Source of the DNA: Roseiarcus sp963741405
Lineage (GTDB): Bacteria; Pseudomonadota; Alphaproteobacteria; Rhizobiales; Beijerinckiaceae
Assembly (NCBI GenBank): GCA_963741405.1
Contig: CAVUHX010000034.1
Coordinates: 372,001 to 436,000 of the forward strand
Length of the DNA stretch: 64,000 nucleotides
Direction: 5' to 3'
The position numbers and the translations under genes were made by a program. Under the pieces are notes generated by a model. The model worked only from the letters and a program-made list of their open reading frames with translations, was not told where the DNA came from and made no database searches. Shown here in pieces: positions 9,131 to 19,121 of this stretch (its first letter is position 1; each line of letters begins with the position of its first letter).

Positions 9131-11125
9131 CTATTCCTTGTCGAAACGGGCCTCGATCTCGGAGACAATGGCTCCGAGCATCGCGTTAATCTCGAAATCC
9201 TTGGGAGTATAGACCGCCGCCACTCCGGCTGCGCGAAGCCGATCGGCGTCGGCGGCCGGGATAATGCCGCCCACGACCAAAGGCACACGCTCCAGTCCTT
9301 CGGCCCGCAACCTTGCGAGGAGTTCCTCTGTCAGCGGCATGTGCGAACCCGACAGTATAGACACGCCGATGCAATGAACGCCGGATTTTGCGCGCTCGAC
9401 GATCTCGGCCGGGGTGAAGCGGATACCGTCGTAGATCACCTCGATCCCGGCGTCGGTGGCTCGCGCAGCAATCTGTTCGGCTCCATTGGAGTGGCCGTCG
9501 AGACCGGGCTTGCCGATGAGGAACTTGATTCGGCGGCCGAGCTTGAGGGACACGCGCTCGACTTCGCCGCGCAGCGCGTCGAGACCGGCCGCCTGTTGTC
9601 GCGCCTTGCGCGAAACGCCAGTCGGCGCGCGGAACTCACCGAACTGCGAGCGCAGGGCGTCGCCCCATTCGCCCGTGGTGACGCCCGCCTTGGCGGCTTC
9701 GATCGAGGCCGGCATGATGTTCGTGCGGCTTGCGGCCGCCGCCCGGAGCGACTGCAACGCCTGCCGCACCCGACTCTCGTCACGCGTTGCGCGCCAAGCC
9801 TTCAGTTTTTCGATCTGTTCACCCTCGGCTTCGGCCGAGGGCACCATGATTGAGTTCTCTCCGGCCGTCAGCGGCGAAGGCTCCGAGTTCGTGAAGGCAT
9901 TGACGCCGACGACAACCTGATCGCCCCGTTCGATCGCCTCCAGACGCCGCAGATTGGATTCGACCAGCTTTGCCTTGAGGACACCGGTCTCGATTGCCCT
10001 CACCGCGCCGCCCATCGCGTCGATCTCGGCAATTTCGGCAAGCGCCTCCCGTTTGAGCTCTTCGACAAGCGCTGCAATCTGCGTGCTTCCGTTGAAGATG
10101 TCGCCAAACTCGAGCAGATCTGTCTCGAAGGCCATGATCTGCTGCAAGCGAAGCGACCATTGCTGGTCGAATGGTCGGGGCAATCCGAGCGCTTCGTTCC
10201 AGGCCGGCAACTGGACGGCGCGCGCACGGGCGTCCTTCGAGAGCACGACCGACAACATCTCGATCAAGATGCGATAGGCGTTGTTTTCGGGCTGCTGCTC
10301 GGTCAGACCGAGCGAATTGACCTGGACGCCGTACCGGAAGCGCCGCTTCGAGGAATCCCTTACGCCGAAACGATCCCGCGTGATCTCATCCCATAGCTCG
10401 ACAAAAGCCCGCATTTTGGCGAGCTCCGTGACGAAGCGCATGCCGGCGTTGACGAAAAATGAAATCCGCCCGACCACCTCGCTGAAACCATTCTCGTCGA
10501 CCTCGCCTGAGGTTCGCACCAGATCGAGCACGGCAATCGCCGTCGCCAGCGCGTAGCTCAACTCCTGCACGGGCGTCGCGCCGGCCTCCTGCAGATGGTA
10601 GGAGCACACGTTCATCGGATTCCATTTCGGCGTCTCGCGGGCGCAAAACAGAATCAGGTCCTTTGTCAGCCGCAGCGAAGCCTCGGGAGGGTAAACGTAG
10701 GAGCCTCGCGCCAGGTACTCCTTGATGATGTCGTTCTGAGTTGTGCCCTGAAGCTGGGTGCGCGGCGTTCCCTGTTCGTCGGCGACCGCAATATAAAGAG
10801 CCATTAGCCATGGCGCCGTCGCGTTGATGGTCATCGAAGTGTTCATGGAAGCGAGGGGAATCGCGTCGAACAGCGCCCGCATGTCGCCTATGTGCGAAAC
10901 CGCGACGCCAACCTTACCCACTTCCCCGCGAGCCAAAGGATGATCGCTGTCAAGGCCATTTTGAGTCGGGAGGTCAAACGCTACCGATAGTCCGGTCTGT
11001 CCCTTCGCCAGATTCTGTCGATAGAGCCGGTTGGACTCCGGCGCCGTCGAATGGCCGGCATAAGTGCGGAAGATCCAGGGTTTGTCCCTGCGCCCCCCAG
11101 GCGCGAGGCCATCTGCGTCCGCCAT
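9131..11125 (-). CDS. ecm: Ethylmalonyl-CoA mutase
   Basis: This 664-residue protein is a single-chain, B12-dependent acyl-CoA mutase. It has a TIM-barrel domain ('RTYAGHSTAPESNRLYRQNL', 'GLSVAFDLPTQNGLD', 'NTSMTINATAPWLMALY') and a C-terminal cobalamin domain with the base-off motif GLDGHSNGAEQIA and 'GVSILSGSHMPLTEELL'. The length and the TYAGHST opening fit the Ecm/MeaA clade rather than two-subunit methylmalonyl-CoA mutase. It converts (2R)-ethylmalonyl-CoA to methylsuccinyl-CoA in the ethylmalonyl-CoA pathway. It is divergent from ccr, the gene for the preceding steps, across 286 bp. AAGGAG precedes the ATG. Confidence 0.92.
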   Translation of the reverse strand: MADADGLAPGGRRDKPWIFRTYAGHSTAPESNRLYRQNLAKGQTGLSVAFDLPTQNGLDSDHPLARGEVGKVGVAVSHIGDMRALFDAIPLASMNTSMTINATAPWLMALYIAVADEQGTPRTQLQGTTQNDIIKEYLARGSYVYPPEASLRLTKDLILFCARETPKWNPMNVCSYHLQEAGATPVQELSYALATAIAVLDLVRTSGEVDENGFSEVVGRISFFVNAGMRFVTELAKMRAFVELWDEITRDRFGVRDSSKRRFRYGVQVNSLGLTEQQPENNAYRILIEMLSVVLSKDARARAVQLPAWNEALGLPRPFDQQWSLRLQQIMAFETDLLEFGDIFNGSTQIAALVEELKREALAEIAEIDAMGGAVRAIETGVLKAKLVESNLRRLEAIERGDQVVVGVNAFTNSEPSPLTAGENSIMVPSAEAEGEQIEKLKAWRATRDESRVRQALQSLRAAAASRTNIMPASIEAAKAGVTTGEWGDALRSQFGEFRAPTGVSRKARQQAAGLDALRGEVERVSLKLGRRIKFLIGKPGLDGHSNGAEQIAARATDAGIEVIYDGIRFTPAEIVERAKSGVHCIGVSILSGSHMPLTEELLARLRAEGLERVPLVVGGIIPAADADRLRAAGVAAVYTPKDFEINAMLGAIVSEIEARFDKE

Positions 11126-11411
11126 CGCTCTCCTTTCGCGCCAGTTGAATCAGGCGCGTACGTCTCGTTCCTGTTCGCTGTCGATTTTTGTGCAGGGCAC
11201 AATCGCAGAAAAAGCCGGCGCGCGCCACACGCTTGTTTCTCTCCGTCGCCTATCCTCGCCTTGGAGAACGCCCTGTTCGAGCGCCAAGAGGCGATCGCAC
11301 GGCGAAAGTGGGATTGATTTTCCTGAAGGGAAGCGCAATGATTCATGCTGCGGCGCAATATGTAAACCGCCGAGAGCGCGGTGGACTGCGCGCCGTTTGT
11401 TGAGGAAGCCC
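11126..11411. promoter_or_regulatory. Divergent promoter region of ecm and ccr
   Basis: This 286-bp stretch separates the starts of ecm (left) and ccr (right). Both genes act in the same pathway, so shared control from here is likely. I did not identify a specific operator. Confidence 0.4.
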
Positions 11412-12698
11412 ATGAACACTCGCCCTGCGGGCAAGACTCTGTCGGCTGAAGCGCCGATCAAGGATCTCTACGAAATCGGCGAGATCCCGCCGCTGGGTCA
11501 TGTTCCAAAATCCATGTACGCATGGGTAGTCCGAAAGGAGAGGCACGGTCCTCCCGAGCAATCCATGCAGGTCGAGGTCGTGCCCACCTGGAGCCTCGAT
11601 AGCCACGACGTGCTCGTGCTCGTTATGGCGGCGGGCGTCAACTACAACGGAGTTTGGGCGGCGCTCGGCGAACCCGTTTCCGTGCTCGACGTCCACAAGA
11701 ATCCGTATCACATCGCGGGCTCCGATGCGTCCGGCATCGTCTGGGCGGTCGGCGCCAAAGTTAAACGCTGGAAAGTCGGCGACGAGGTCGTCGTCCATTG
11801 CAACCAGGACGATGGCGACGACGAGGAATGCAATGGCGGCGACCCGATGTTTTCGGCGTCTCAGCGGATCTGGGGCTACGAAACGCCCGACGGTTCGTTC
11901 GCCCAGTTTTGCCGAGTGCAGGACCGCCAGCTGATGACGAGGCCAAAGCACCTGACTTGGGAGGAGTCAGCATCGTACACGCTGACGCTGGCGACGGCCT
12001 ACCGCATGTTGTTCGGTCACGAACCGCATCGATTGCGTCCGGGAGACAATGTTCTCGTTTGGGGCGCCTCTGGGGGTCTGGGCGTTTTTGGCGTCCAGCT
12101 CTGTGCGGCTGCTGGCGCGAATGCAATCGGCGTCATCTCCGATGAGACCAAGCGCGATTATGTGATGTCGCTGGGCGCCAAGGGCGTTATCAATCGCAAG
12201 ACCTTCAATTGCTGGGGCCAGTTGCCAAAGGTCAACACGCCTGAATATGCCGCGTATATGGCGGAGGCGCGCAAGTTCGGTAAAGCGATCTGGGAGATCA
12301 CAGGCAAGAAGGACGTCGACGTGGTGTTCGAGCACCCGGGGGAGCAGACTTTTCCCGCCTCGTGCTTTGTCGTCAAGCGGGGCGGAATGGTTGTATTCTG
12401 CGCGGGCACCACAGGGTTCAATCTGACCTTCGACGCGCGGTTCGTCTGGATGCGCCAGAAGCGAATCCAGGGCTCGCACTTCGCCAACCTGAAGCAGGCG
12501 TCGGCGGCCAACAAATTCGTGATCGAGCGGCGCATCGACCCTTGCATGTCGGAGGTGTTTCCTTGGGCGCATATTCCTATGGCGCATACGAAGATGTGGA
12601 AAAATCTTCACGCACCGGGCAATATGGCGGTTCTCGTCAATGCGCCGACCACCGGACTGCGAAGTTTCGAGGATGTGATCGCGGCCGCGCCAAAATAG
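11412..12698 (+). CDS. ccr: Crotonyl-CoA carboxylase/reductase
   Basis: The 428-residue product is a medium-chain dehydrogenase/reductase that reductively carboxylates crotonyl-CoA to ethylmalonyl-CoA with NADPH, the defining step of the ethylmalonyl-CoA pathway. Visible features are 'LVLVMAAGVNYNGVWAALGE', the acidic loop 'CNQDDGDDEECNGGDPMF', the Rossmann motif 'GASGGLGVFGVQL', and the C-terminal 'GSHFANLKQASAANKFV' typical of Ccr. The frame is open upstream, but ATG 11412 is preceded by TGAGGAAG and gives the usual family length of about 430. It is divergent from ecm. Confidence 0.95.
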   Translation: MNTRPAGKTLSAEAPIKDLYEIGEIPPLGHVPKSMYAWVVRKERHGPPEQSMQVEVVPTWSLDSHDVLVLVMAAGVNYNGVWAALGEPVSVLDVHKNPYHIAGSDASGIVWAVGAKVKRWKVGDEVVVHCNQDDGDDEECNGGDPMFSASQRIWGYETPDGSFAQFCRVQDRQLMTRPKHLTWEESASYTLTLATAYRMLFGHEPHRLRPGDNVLVWGASGGLGVFGVQLCAAAGANAIGVISDETKRDYVMSLGAKGVINRKTFNCWGQLPKVNTPEYAAYMAEARKFGKAIWEITGKKDVDVVFEHPGEQTFPASCFVVKRGGMVVFCAGTTGFNLTFDARFVWMRQKRIQGSHFANLKQASAANKFVIERRIDPCMSEVFPWAHIPMAHTKMWKNLHAPGNMAVLVNAPTTGLRSFEDVIAAAPK

Positions 12699-12863
12699 GC
12701 CTCCGCCGAGGCGATTTGCTTTGGCTCTTGTGAGCCGCTAAAGCGAACCCAGCGCCTTGAAGCCTCGCCTCTTTGGCGCGCGGCATTATCGCGTTCGGAT
12801 CCGAATCGTTCCGGCGTTCGAGGGTCCCCGAGGCCGGCGAGGGCGAGTGGGACCGCAAAGACA

Positions 12864-13571
12864 ATGACCGCAAACCCCGAAGGCGACCGGCAGAAACGAG
12901 AGGCGGCGCGGCGCGCGCTTGATCTCGTCGAGCCGGGAATGCGGCTCGGCCTCGGCACAGGCACGACTGCGCGACATTTCGTCGATCTCGTCGGAGAGAA
13001 GGTGGCCGCGGGCCTCGACCTCCGCTGCGTGGCCACATCGGAGGCGACAGCGATCCAGGCGAAAGCGCTCGGCATCCCGCTGGCGACCCTGGAAGAGATT
13101 CCCGAACTCGATCTCGTCATCGACGGCGCGGACGAGATCGATCACGAACTGAGGCTGATCAAGGGCGGCGGCGGGGCTTTGCTGCGGGAGAAGATTGTCG
13201 CGGCTGCTTCCAGACGGATGGTAGTGATCGCCGACGCCACGAAACTCGTGCGCCGCCTCGGCGCCTTTCCGTTGCCAATCGAGGTCGTGCCATTCGGACT
13301 CACGGCCACCCGGCGTCATATCGAACATGCCGCCGCTGAGCTCGGGCTGACGGGCCCGATCAGATTACGGGGCGACGCCAAGCCGTTTGTCACAGACGGA
13401 GGCCACCACATCCTTGACTGCTCGTTTGGCGCAATCGTCGACGCGGAGCGACTTGCCGAGAGCCTTGCGCGGATCCCGGGCGTCGTCGAACACGGGCTGT
13501 TCATCGGCTACGCGCGGACAGCCTTCGTCGCGCGCGCCGAAGGCGTCGAAGTGCTCAGCCTGGACGGCTAA
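12864..13571 (+). CDS. rpiA: Ribose-5-phosphate isomerase A
   Basis: This 235-residue cytosolic enzyme interconverts ribose 5-phosphate and ribulose 5-phosphate in the pentose phosphate pathway. The motifs are 'GLGTGTTARHFVDLVGEKV' near the N-terminus, the active-site 'DGADEIDHELRLIKGGGGAL', 'VVIADATKLV' and 'FVTDGGHHILDC'. The length is normal for the family. It is followed 30 bp downstream by the DUF2059 gene and then gor. Confidence 0.95.
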   Translation: MTANPEGDRQKREAARRALDLVEPGMRLGLGTGTTARHFVDLVGEKVAAGLDLRCVATSEATAIQAKALGIPLATLEEIPELDLVIDGADEIDHELRLIKGGGGALLREKIVAAASRRMVVIADATKLVRRLGAFPLPIEVVPFGLTATRRHIEHAAAELGLTGPIRLRGDAKPFVTDGGHHILDCSFGAIVDAERLAESLARIPGVVEHGLFIGYARTAFVARAEGVEVLSLDG

Positions 13572-13601
13572 GAACCCCATTCTCGATAAGGAGTCTCCGC
13601 T

Positions 13602-14129
13602 TTGTCCGCAATTCGAACCGCCAGAGGCTTGCTCCTCGCCGCTACGCTGTTGGCTGGAGGAGGCGCCGGCGCCGCCGAATCAGCCGCGCCCGCCGCCGCG
13701 ACGCCCCCCCCTTCGGCTGCCGCCATTTCCTCCGCCGACGTTATACTTGGCGAGCTCGGGATCAAGCAGTCGATCGCCCTCATCGTCCCGGGTCTGATGA
13801 GTCAGCTCGAGCGCACGGTAACCAATACGCGGCCAGAGATCAGGGACAGCCTGCGCGAAACGCTGCGCGCGATCCAGCCGGAGTTCGACAAGAGCGCCCG
13901 GCAGATGTACACGCAGGCGGCGGCGTTGCTCGCGACCCAAATGTCCGAGAAGGAGCTGCAGGACGTCGCATCCTTCTTCGACAGCCCTGCCGGCAAGAAG
14001 TACCTGACGGTCGAGCCGGTCTTCCTGCAGAAGTTCGCGGCGCAGGCGGGGCCGTGGCGCGATCAAATGTCCACTGAAATAATGGCGCGGGCGCGTGAGG
14101 AGATGAAAAAGAAGGGCATCGACTTCTAG
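13602..14129 (+). CDS. DUF2059 domain protein, secreted
   Basis: This 175-residue protein starts at TTG, with AAGGAG about ten bases upstream. An N-terminal signal peptide ('GLLLAATLLAGGGAGAAES') and an Ala/Pro-rich linker precede the DUF2059 helical domain, with 'EKELQDVASFFDSPAGKKYL' as the recognisable block. It is probably periplasmic and its function is unknown. It lies between rpiA and gor, as often seen in Hyphomicrobiales. Confidence 0.82.
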   Translation: MSAIRTARGLLLAATLLAGGGAGAAESAAPAAATPPPSAAAISSADVILGELGIKQSIALIVPGLMSQLERTVTNTRPEIRDSLRETLRAIQPEFDKSARQMYTQAAALLATQMSEKELQDVASFFDSPAGKKYLTVEPVFLQKFAAQAGPWRDQMSTEIMARAREEMKKKGIDF

Positions 14130-14163
14130 CGAAGCGCCTGATTTCGAGGGGAGCGTTGGCGCG

Positions 14164-15549
14164 ATGACGTTCGACGTCGATTTTTTTGTCATAGGCGCCG
14201 GGTCCGGCGGGGTGCGGGCCGCACGCGTCGCCGCCGGTCATAGGGCGAGGACGATCGTCGCCGAAGAGAGCCGTATCGGCGGCACCTGCGTTATCCGCGG
14301 CTGCGTGCCGAAGAAGCTCTATGTGTACGCGAGCCGCTTCGCCGACGATTTTGTCGACGCTACAGGATTTGGATGGCGTCTCAACGATATCGCGTTCGAC
14401 TGGCCGAGTCTCGTCGCCGCCAAGGAAAAAGAGATCACCCGCCTGTCAGCCGCCTATCGGGCCAATCTCAAGGTGTCGGGCGCGGAGCTGATCGAGGAGC
14501 GCGCGACGGTTATCGGCCCGCAGCGCGTCCGGTTGTCCAGCGGAAGGGAAATTTCCGCGCGGCACATCCTTGTTTCCGTAGGCTCGCGGCCGACGCTTCT
14601 GCCGGAGGTCGAAGGGCTTGAGCACGCGATCACATCCAACGAAGCGTTCGATCTCGCCGTCTTTCCCCGGCGCCTGCTGGTAGTCGGCGGCGGCTACATC
14701 GCGGTCGAATTCGCCTCTTTTTTTCAGCGGCTGGGCTCGCAGGTGACGCAGGTCATGCGCGCACCGAATGTGCTCCGCGGCTTCGACGAGGACATGCGCG
14801 ACGGCGTGCGCGACGCGATCGCGCGCGCCGGCGTGGCGCTTCGGTTCGGCTGCCTGCCCGCCCGCATCGAAAAGCGCCCTGACGGCGCACTTTTCGTAGA
14901 CCTTTCAGACGGAGGCGCGATCGAGGTCGATCAGGTGCTGATCGCCACCGGGCGACTGCCCAACACGAGAGGACTCGGCCTCGAAGAGGCGGGTGTGACA
15001 TTGAGCGCGCATGGCGCGGTCAAGGTCGACGAGCACCTGACGAGCGCCGTGCCTTCGATCCACGCCGTCGGGGACGTGACGCACCGCGTCAACCTCACGC
15101 CGGTGGCGATCCGCGAGGGCCACATGGTGGCCGACCGGCTGTTCGGCGCGGGCGCCAGGCCGATCCGCTACGACACCATCGCGCATGTGGTGTTCGGGAC
15201 ACCGGAACTCGGGGCGGTGGGACTCACGGAAGGGGAAGCGGTCGAGCGGTTTTCCGAGGTCGACGTCTACAAGACGGATTTCCGGCCGATGAAGGCGACG
15301 CTGTCGGGCTCCGCCGAACGGACGATCATGAAGCTCGTTGTCGACGGAGCGACGCAGAGGATTATCGGCGCCCATGTGCTGGCCCATGACGCCGGAGAGA
15401 TGGTCCAACTCCTTGCGGTCGCGATGACGATGGGTGCGACGAAGGCCGATCTCGACGCGACCATGGCCGTCCACCCGACAGCCGCTGAAGAGCTGGTCAC
15501 GATGCGGGGGCCCGCCATCCGTTATGAGCGCGGCAAGCGCGTCGCCTGA
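14164..15549 (+). CDS. gor: Glutathione-disulfide reductase
   Basis: This 461-residue flavoprotein reduces glutathione disulfide with NADPH. It shows the FAD-binding 'FFVIGAGSGGVRAARVAA', the redox disulfide motif GGTCVIRGCVPKKL (cysteines near residues 42 and 47), the NADPH fold 'LLVVGGGYIAVEFASFFQRL', and the C-terminal dimerisation domain ending with the catalytic His in 'MAVHPTAAEELVTM'. The length is typical. It is the last of three same-strand genes with rpiA and DUF2059. Confidence 0.94.
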   Translation: MTFDVDFFVIGAGSGGVRAARVAAGHRARTIVAEESRIGGTCVIRGCVPKKLYVYASRFADDFVDATGFGWRLNDIAFDWPSLVAAKEKEITRLSAAYRANLKVSGAELIEERATVIGPQRVRLSSGREISARHILVSVGSRPTLLPEVEGLEHAITSNEAFDLAVFPRRLLVVGGGYIAVEFASFFQRLGSQVTQVMRAPNVLRGFDEDMRDGVRDAIARAGVALRFGCLPARIEKRPDGALFVDLSDGGAIEVDQVLIATGRLPNTRGLGLEEAGVTLSAHGAVKVDEHLTSAVPSIHAVGDVTHRVNLTPVAIREGHMVADRLFGAGARPIRYDTIAHVVFGTPELGAVGLTEGEAVERFSEVDVYKTDFRPMKATLSGSAERTIMKLVVDGATQRIIGAHVLAHDAGEMVQLLAVAMTMGATKADLDATMAVHPTAAEELVTMRGPAIRYERGKRVA

Positions 15550-15626
15550 CCGTTGCTCTGCCAAAGACCGAAACGGAATCCGCGCCAAGGGAATCCCCCG
15601 TGAGTCAGCCGACGCGGCCGTTGATA

Positions 15627-16640
15627 TTAGCCCTTGCTGCCGCCGATCCGCCCCTCCAGCCGTTCGAACAGCGGGTTGCGGGCATCGAATATCTGCTCGA
15701 GCGCGGCAACGCAGACGCGATCGGCGCCTCGCACCAGCAGCCAGTTGGCGAGTTCCGCTGCGTCGGCTTTCGCGCAATGCAGGGCGACATAGTTATGCGG
15801 ATCGGCGTCGTCGCCGGCGGCCGGGACGGCGGCGAAAGCTTCGCAGGCCGCCTTCACGATCGCCTCCGCCGACCCAGGTAGCCGGCACCGTATCTCGCAG
15901 GTCCGGCGCGCTTTCTCGCTCGCGGCGATCCTGTCGAGCATGGCCCTTGCGCTCGCGCGCGTGGCCGGCCCCCACAGCGCCGAAATCGAGGCCACCAGCG
16001 TGGCCTGCGACTGCAGGATGACGCCATCCTCCAAAGATTTCAGCGCATTTGCCGCCAACGTAGCGCCGGAGGTGGTGATGTCGACGATGAGTTCGGCCGA
16101 GCCCGCCGCCGGCGCGCCCTCGGTCGCCCCGAGACTTTCGACGATTCGGTAGTCGGCGACGCCGTGCCTGGCGAAAAAGCGCCGGGTGAGATTGACATAT
16201 TTCGTCGCCACCCGCATTCGTTCGCCCCGCCTGGCGCGATAGACCGACGCGACGTCCTCAAGATCGGCCATGGTGCGCACGTCGACCCAGGCCTGCGGCA
16301 CAGCGACGACCACGTTGGCGCAGCCGAAGCCGAGCGGCGCCAGCAGCTCGAGGCGCTGATCTACGTCGGGGACCTTTTCGCGCACCAGATCCTCGCCGGT
16401 CACGCCAAAATGGGCAGCGCCGACGGCAAGCTGGGCAACGATCTCGGAGGCCGACAGATAGGCGACCTCGACGCCAGGCAGTCCGACAAGCGCCCCGCGG
16501 TAGTCCCGCGCTCCGCGTCCCTGCTGGAGTTCCAGCCCGGCGCGGGCAAAAAACGCCGTGGCGCTCTCCTGCAGCCGCCCCTTAGACGGCACGGCGAGAA
16601 CGAAAGGCGCCTCCGAGCCCGGCGATTGCGCGGCCGCCAT
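15627..16640 (-). CDS. hisG: ATP phosphoribosyltransferase catalytic subunit
   Basis: This enzyme catalyses the first committed step of histidine synthesis, ATP + PRPP to phosphoribosyl-ATP. The 337-residue protein has 'FVLAVPSKGRLQESATAFFA' at the N-terminus and the PRPP-binding 'AELIVDITTSGATLAANAL'. It is of the alphaproteobacterial form that needs HisZ, which is encoded directly upstream with the two genes overlapping at the stop/start by about one base. Confidence 0.93.
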   Translation of the reverse strand: MAAAQSPGSEAPFVLAVPSKGRLQESATAFFARAGLELQQGRGARDYRGALVGLPGVEVAYLSASEIVAQLAVGAAHFGVTGEDLVREKVPDVDQRLELLAPLGFGCANVVVAVPQAWVDVRTMADLEDVASVYRARRGERMRVATKYVNLTRRFFARHGVADYRIVESLGATEGAPAAGSAELIVDITTSGATLAANALKSLEDGVILQSQATLVASISALWGPATRASARAMLDRIAASEKARRTCEIRCRLPGSAEAIVKAACEAFAAVPAAGDDADPHNYVALHCAKADAAELANWLLVRGADRVCVAALEQIFDARNPLFERLEGRIGGSKG

Positions 16641-17773
16641 CAGCGGGTACTCCCGTTCGGCAGCCGGTCGATGGTTATCGCGGCGCCGACGGCCGGGATG
16701 TCCTGGCTAGCGCCGAGCCGCCGCGCGAGTCCGTCATAACGGCCGCCGCCGAGGGCCGGTTTCGCCTCGGGCGTCGCCGGATCGCGCGCCTCGAACACGA
16801 AGCCGGTGTAGTAGTCGAAATCACGAACGAACGCGGCGCTGAACACCGTCTCCTCTATCGGGACGCCGCGGGCCGCGATGAAGCCATTGCGTCTCTCGAA
16901 GCCGTCAAGCGCCCGGCCCAAGTCGAGTCCGGCGTCGTCCGCAAGCTGCCGGACTCGGGTTGCGGCGACGTCCGGATGGCCCGAAACAGAAAGATAGGAT
17001 TCGAGCGCTTTGCGCTTGTCGGGATCGATCGGCGGCCCGGACCGCAGTGCCGCCTGTTCGAGGAACCGGTCGGCGATCTCGCTGGCGGAGCGCCCGCCGA
17101 CCGCGTCGATCCGTGCGATCGCCAGAAGATCCTCAACCAGCGCCTTTGCGCCGGCGTGGTCGGCGCTCTCCAGCGCCGCCAGCACCCCCGCCTGTGCGAT
17201 TGCGCTCGCGCCGCGCCCGTCGAGGATGGCGGAGAGGCTGCGGCCCTGCGCGATGCCGCGTCGCAGCCGCCGGCGCCAGACGCCCGGCAGCGTGAGCGCT
17301 TCGAGCAGGCTGTCGAACAGGCCCGCGTCGCCGACCCGGGCGGCAAGCGGAGCGCCGACCTCCGCCGCGGCTTCCATCGAAAGCGCGAAGATCTCGGCGT
17401 CTGCAGCTTCCGTGTCCGCTCTGCCGAAGCTCTCAAGACCGGTCTGGGCACGCTCGCCACCTTCGACCTGCGAACGAAAGACCGGGCCGAGATATGAATA
17501 CTCGGCCGTCCTGCCGGCCTTGTCCGAGGCGAGATAGGCGCGGCACACCGGGATCGTGTATTCCGGTCTCAGGCAGAGTTCCTCGCTGGCCGCGCCGCTG
17601 GTCAGGAACAGGCGTCCGCGAATCTCCTCTCCGGACATGTCGAGAAAAATCGCCGCCGGATGCAGCACGGGGGGCTCCATGCGCACGAAGCCGGCCCCAA
17701 GGAAATGCTCCAGAGCCCGCTCTCCGACGCTTCGAGCGGACAGGGCTGCGGCGTCGGGGGAAATCGAATTCAC
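16640..17773 (-). CDS. hisZ: ATP phosphoribosyltransferase regulatory subunit
   Basis: HisZ is a histidyl-tRNA synthetase-like protein without tRNA charging activity that activates HisG. The 377-residue sequence has class II synthetase core blocks ('FVRMEPPVLHPAAIFLDMSG', 'LCLRPEYTIPVCRAYL', 'GRYDGLARRLGA') and lacks the anticodon-binding domain of true HisS. It is translationally coupled to hisG. In many relatives hisS lies just upstream; it does not here, where an ISAs1 scrap and chvI are found instead. Confidence 0.92.
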   Translation of the reverse strand: MNSISPDAAALSARSVGERALEHFLGAGFVRMEPPVLHPAAIFLDMSGEEIRGRLFLTSGAASEELCLRPEYTIPVCRAYLASDKAGRTAEYSYLGPVFRSQVEGGERAQTGLESFGRADTEAADAEIFALSMEAAAEVGAPLAARVGDAGLFDSLLEALTLPGVWRRRLRRGIAQGRSLSAILDGRGASAIAQAGVLAALESADHAGAKALVEDLLAIARIDAVGGRSASEIADRFLEQAALRSGPPIDPDKRKALESYLSVSGHPDVAATRVRQLADDAGLDLGRALDGFERRNGFIAARGVPIEETVFSAAFVRDFDYYTGFVFEARDPATPEAKPALGGGRYDGLARRLGASQDIPAVGAAITIDRLPNGSTR

Positions 17774-17884
17774 CGGCTGGTCCTCAAAATCGCAGCCCCA
17801 TTTAACAAAGCCGGGCGACCGCCGCAGCCCTTTTCGCGTTCGAAGGTGAACGGCGGCTTCGGACGGCGCGTGCCCGCGCCGACG

Positions 17885-18020
17885 GATCCGCCAACCGCAA
17901 AAGCTCCGCCATCGGAAAAGCCACGCGATGCGGCTCGCGCGTGTCCTCGATCAGCGAGAAATGGTCCAAAGGCAGCCGCAGACGCGACGGCGATCCCACA
18001 TCAGACGGCGAGAAACCCAT
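17885..18020 (-). pseudogene. ISAs1-family transposase N-terminal fragment
   Basis: The minus strand reads 'LPLDHFSLIEDTREPHRVAF' followed by 'PMAELLRLAD'. This matches the N-terminal DDE_Tnp_1-associated block of ISAs1-type transposases ('HF..I.D.R...R..HPL.E.L'). Nothing else of the element remains. The rest of 17774-18403 holds no gene I recognise and must include the chvI promoter. Confidence 0.5.
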
Positions 18021-18403
18021 GGCGACGGCTCCGAATCAACCGCCACTGTCGAGCGATAGCCCCATCAATCATAAATCCGCCCTTAACCTGAGTTCGCGGC
18101 CTGAGCAACCCGTTGAAAGAATTGATCGGCGCCGCCAAAGGCGATAAGGTCAGGGGGTCTGATGGCGCGGGCGCCGTCGCAAGGCATGCTCTCGCCGGAG
18201 GGCCGCCGCCGCGAATACGGGCTTCGTTCCACGCTGTCCAAATCCAGAGCGAGCTTGCGCATTTCGCCCGACGATCCCATCTTGGCGCACGTGACTTGGC
18301 TGAATTCGCAAAACAGGAACACATTTCGGCCGTGAACGGTTAAGATGGTCGAGGCGCGCCGCGGCGCCCGGGCGACGCAGCAATCGAATGAAACGGGAGC
18401 CCC

Positions 18404-19102
18404 ATGCCCACTATTGCCTTGGTCGATGACGACCGAAACATCCTGACATCCGTCTCTCTCTCGCTCGAAGCCGAGGGGTACCGCGTGCAGACCTACACCG
18501 ACGGCGCGAGCGCCCTCGAGGGCCTGAAAGCGAACCCCCCGGATCTCGCCATATTCGACATCAAGATGCCGCGGATGGACGGGATGGAGCTGCTGCGGCG
18601 ACTGAGGCAGAAATCCGACCTGCCGGTGATCTTCCTGACCTCGAAGGACGAGGAGATCGACGAGCTGTTCGGCCTGAAAATGGGCGCCGACGATTTCATC
18701 CGCAAGCCTTTCTCGCAGCGGCTGCTGGTCGAGCGGGTAAAGGCCATCCTGCGCCGCTCGAATCCAAAGGACGCCGCGACCCAGAAAGAGACCGAAGCGA
18801 AGATTCTAGAGCGTGGCCGGTTGAAGATGGACCCCGAGCGCCACACCTGCACGTGGGACAACACGCCGGTCACTCTGACAGTCACGGAATTCCTGATCCT
18901 GCAGGCGCTCGCCACCCGACCGGGAGTCGTCAAGAGCCGCAACGCGCTGATGGACGCGGCCTACGACGACCAAGTCTACGTCGACGACCGCACCATCGAC
19001 AGTCACATCAAACGGCTGCGCAAGAAGTTCAAGGTTGTCGAGCCGGAGTTCGAGATGATCGAGACGCTCTACGGCGTCGGCTACCGGTTCAGGGAGGGAT
19101 AG
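18404..19102 (+). CDS. chvI: Response regulator ChvI
   Basis: This 232-residue OmpR-type regulator has a receiver domain (acidic pair D8-D9-D10, phospho-acceptor D52 in 'FDIKMPRMDG', Lys in 'FIRKPFS') and a winged-helix DNA-binding domain ('VTLTVTEFLILQALATRPGV', 'YVDDRTIDSHIKRLRKKF', 'YGVGYRFREG'). The sequence 'RTIDSHIKRLRKKFK' is very close to ChvI of rhizobia, which controls acid response, exopolysaccharide and envelope genes. It is followed 19 bp later by its kinase gene chvG. Confidence 0.93.
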   Translation: MPTIALVDDDRNILTSVSLSLEAEGYRVQTYTDGASALEGLKANPPDLAIFDIKMPRMDGMELLRRLRQKSDLPVIFLTSKDEEIDELFGLKMGADDFIRKPFSQRLLVERVKAILRRSNPKDAATQKETEAKILERGRLKMDPERHTCTWDNTPVTLTVTEFLILQALATRPGVVKSRNALMDAAYDDQVYVDDRTIDSHIKRLRKKFKVVEPEFEMIETLYGVGYRFREG

Positions 19103-19121
19103 GCGTCTCCGCCGAGGGCAT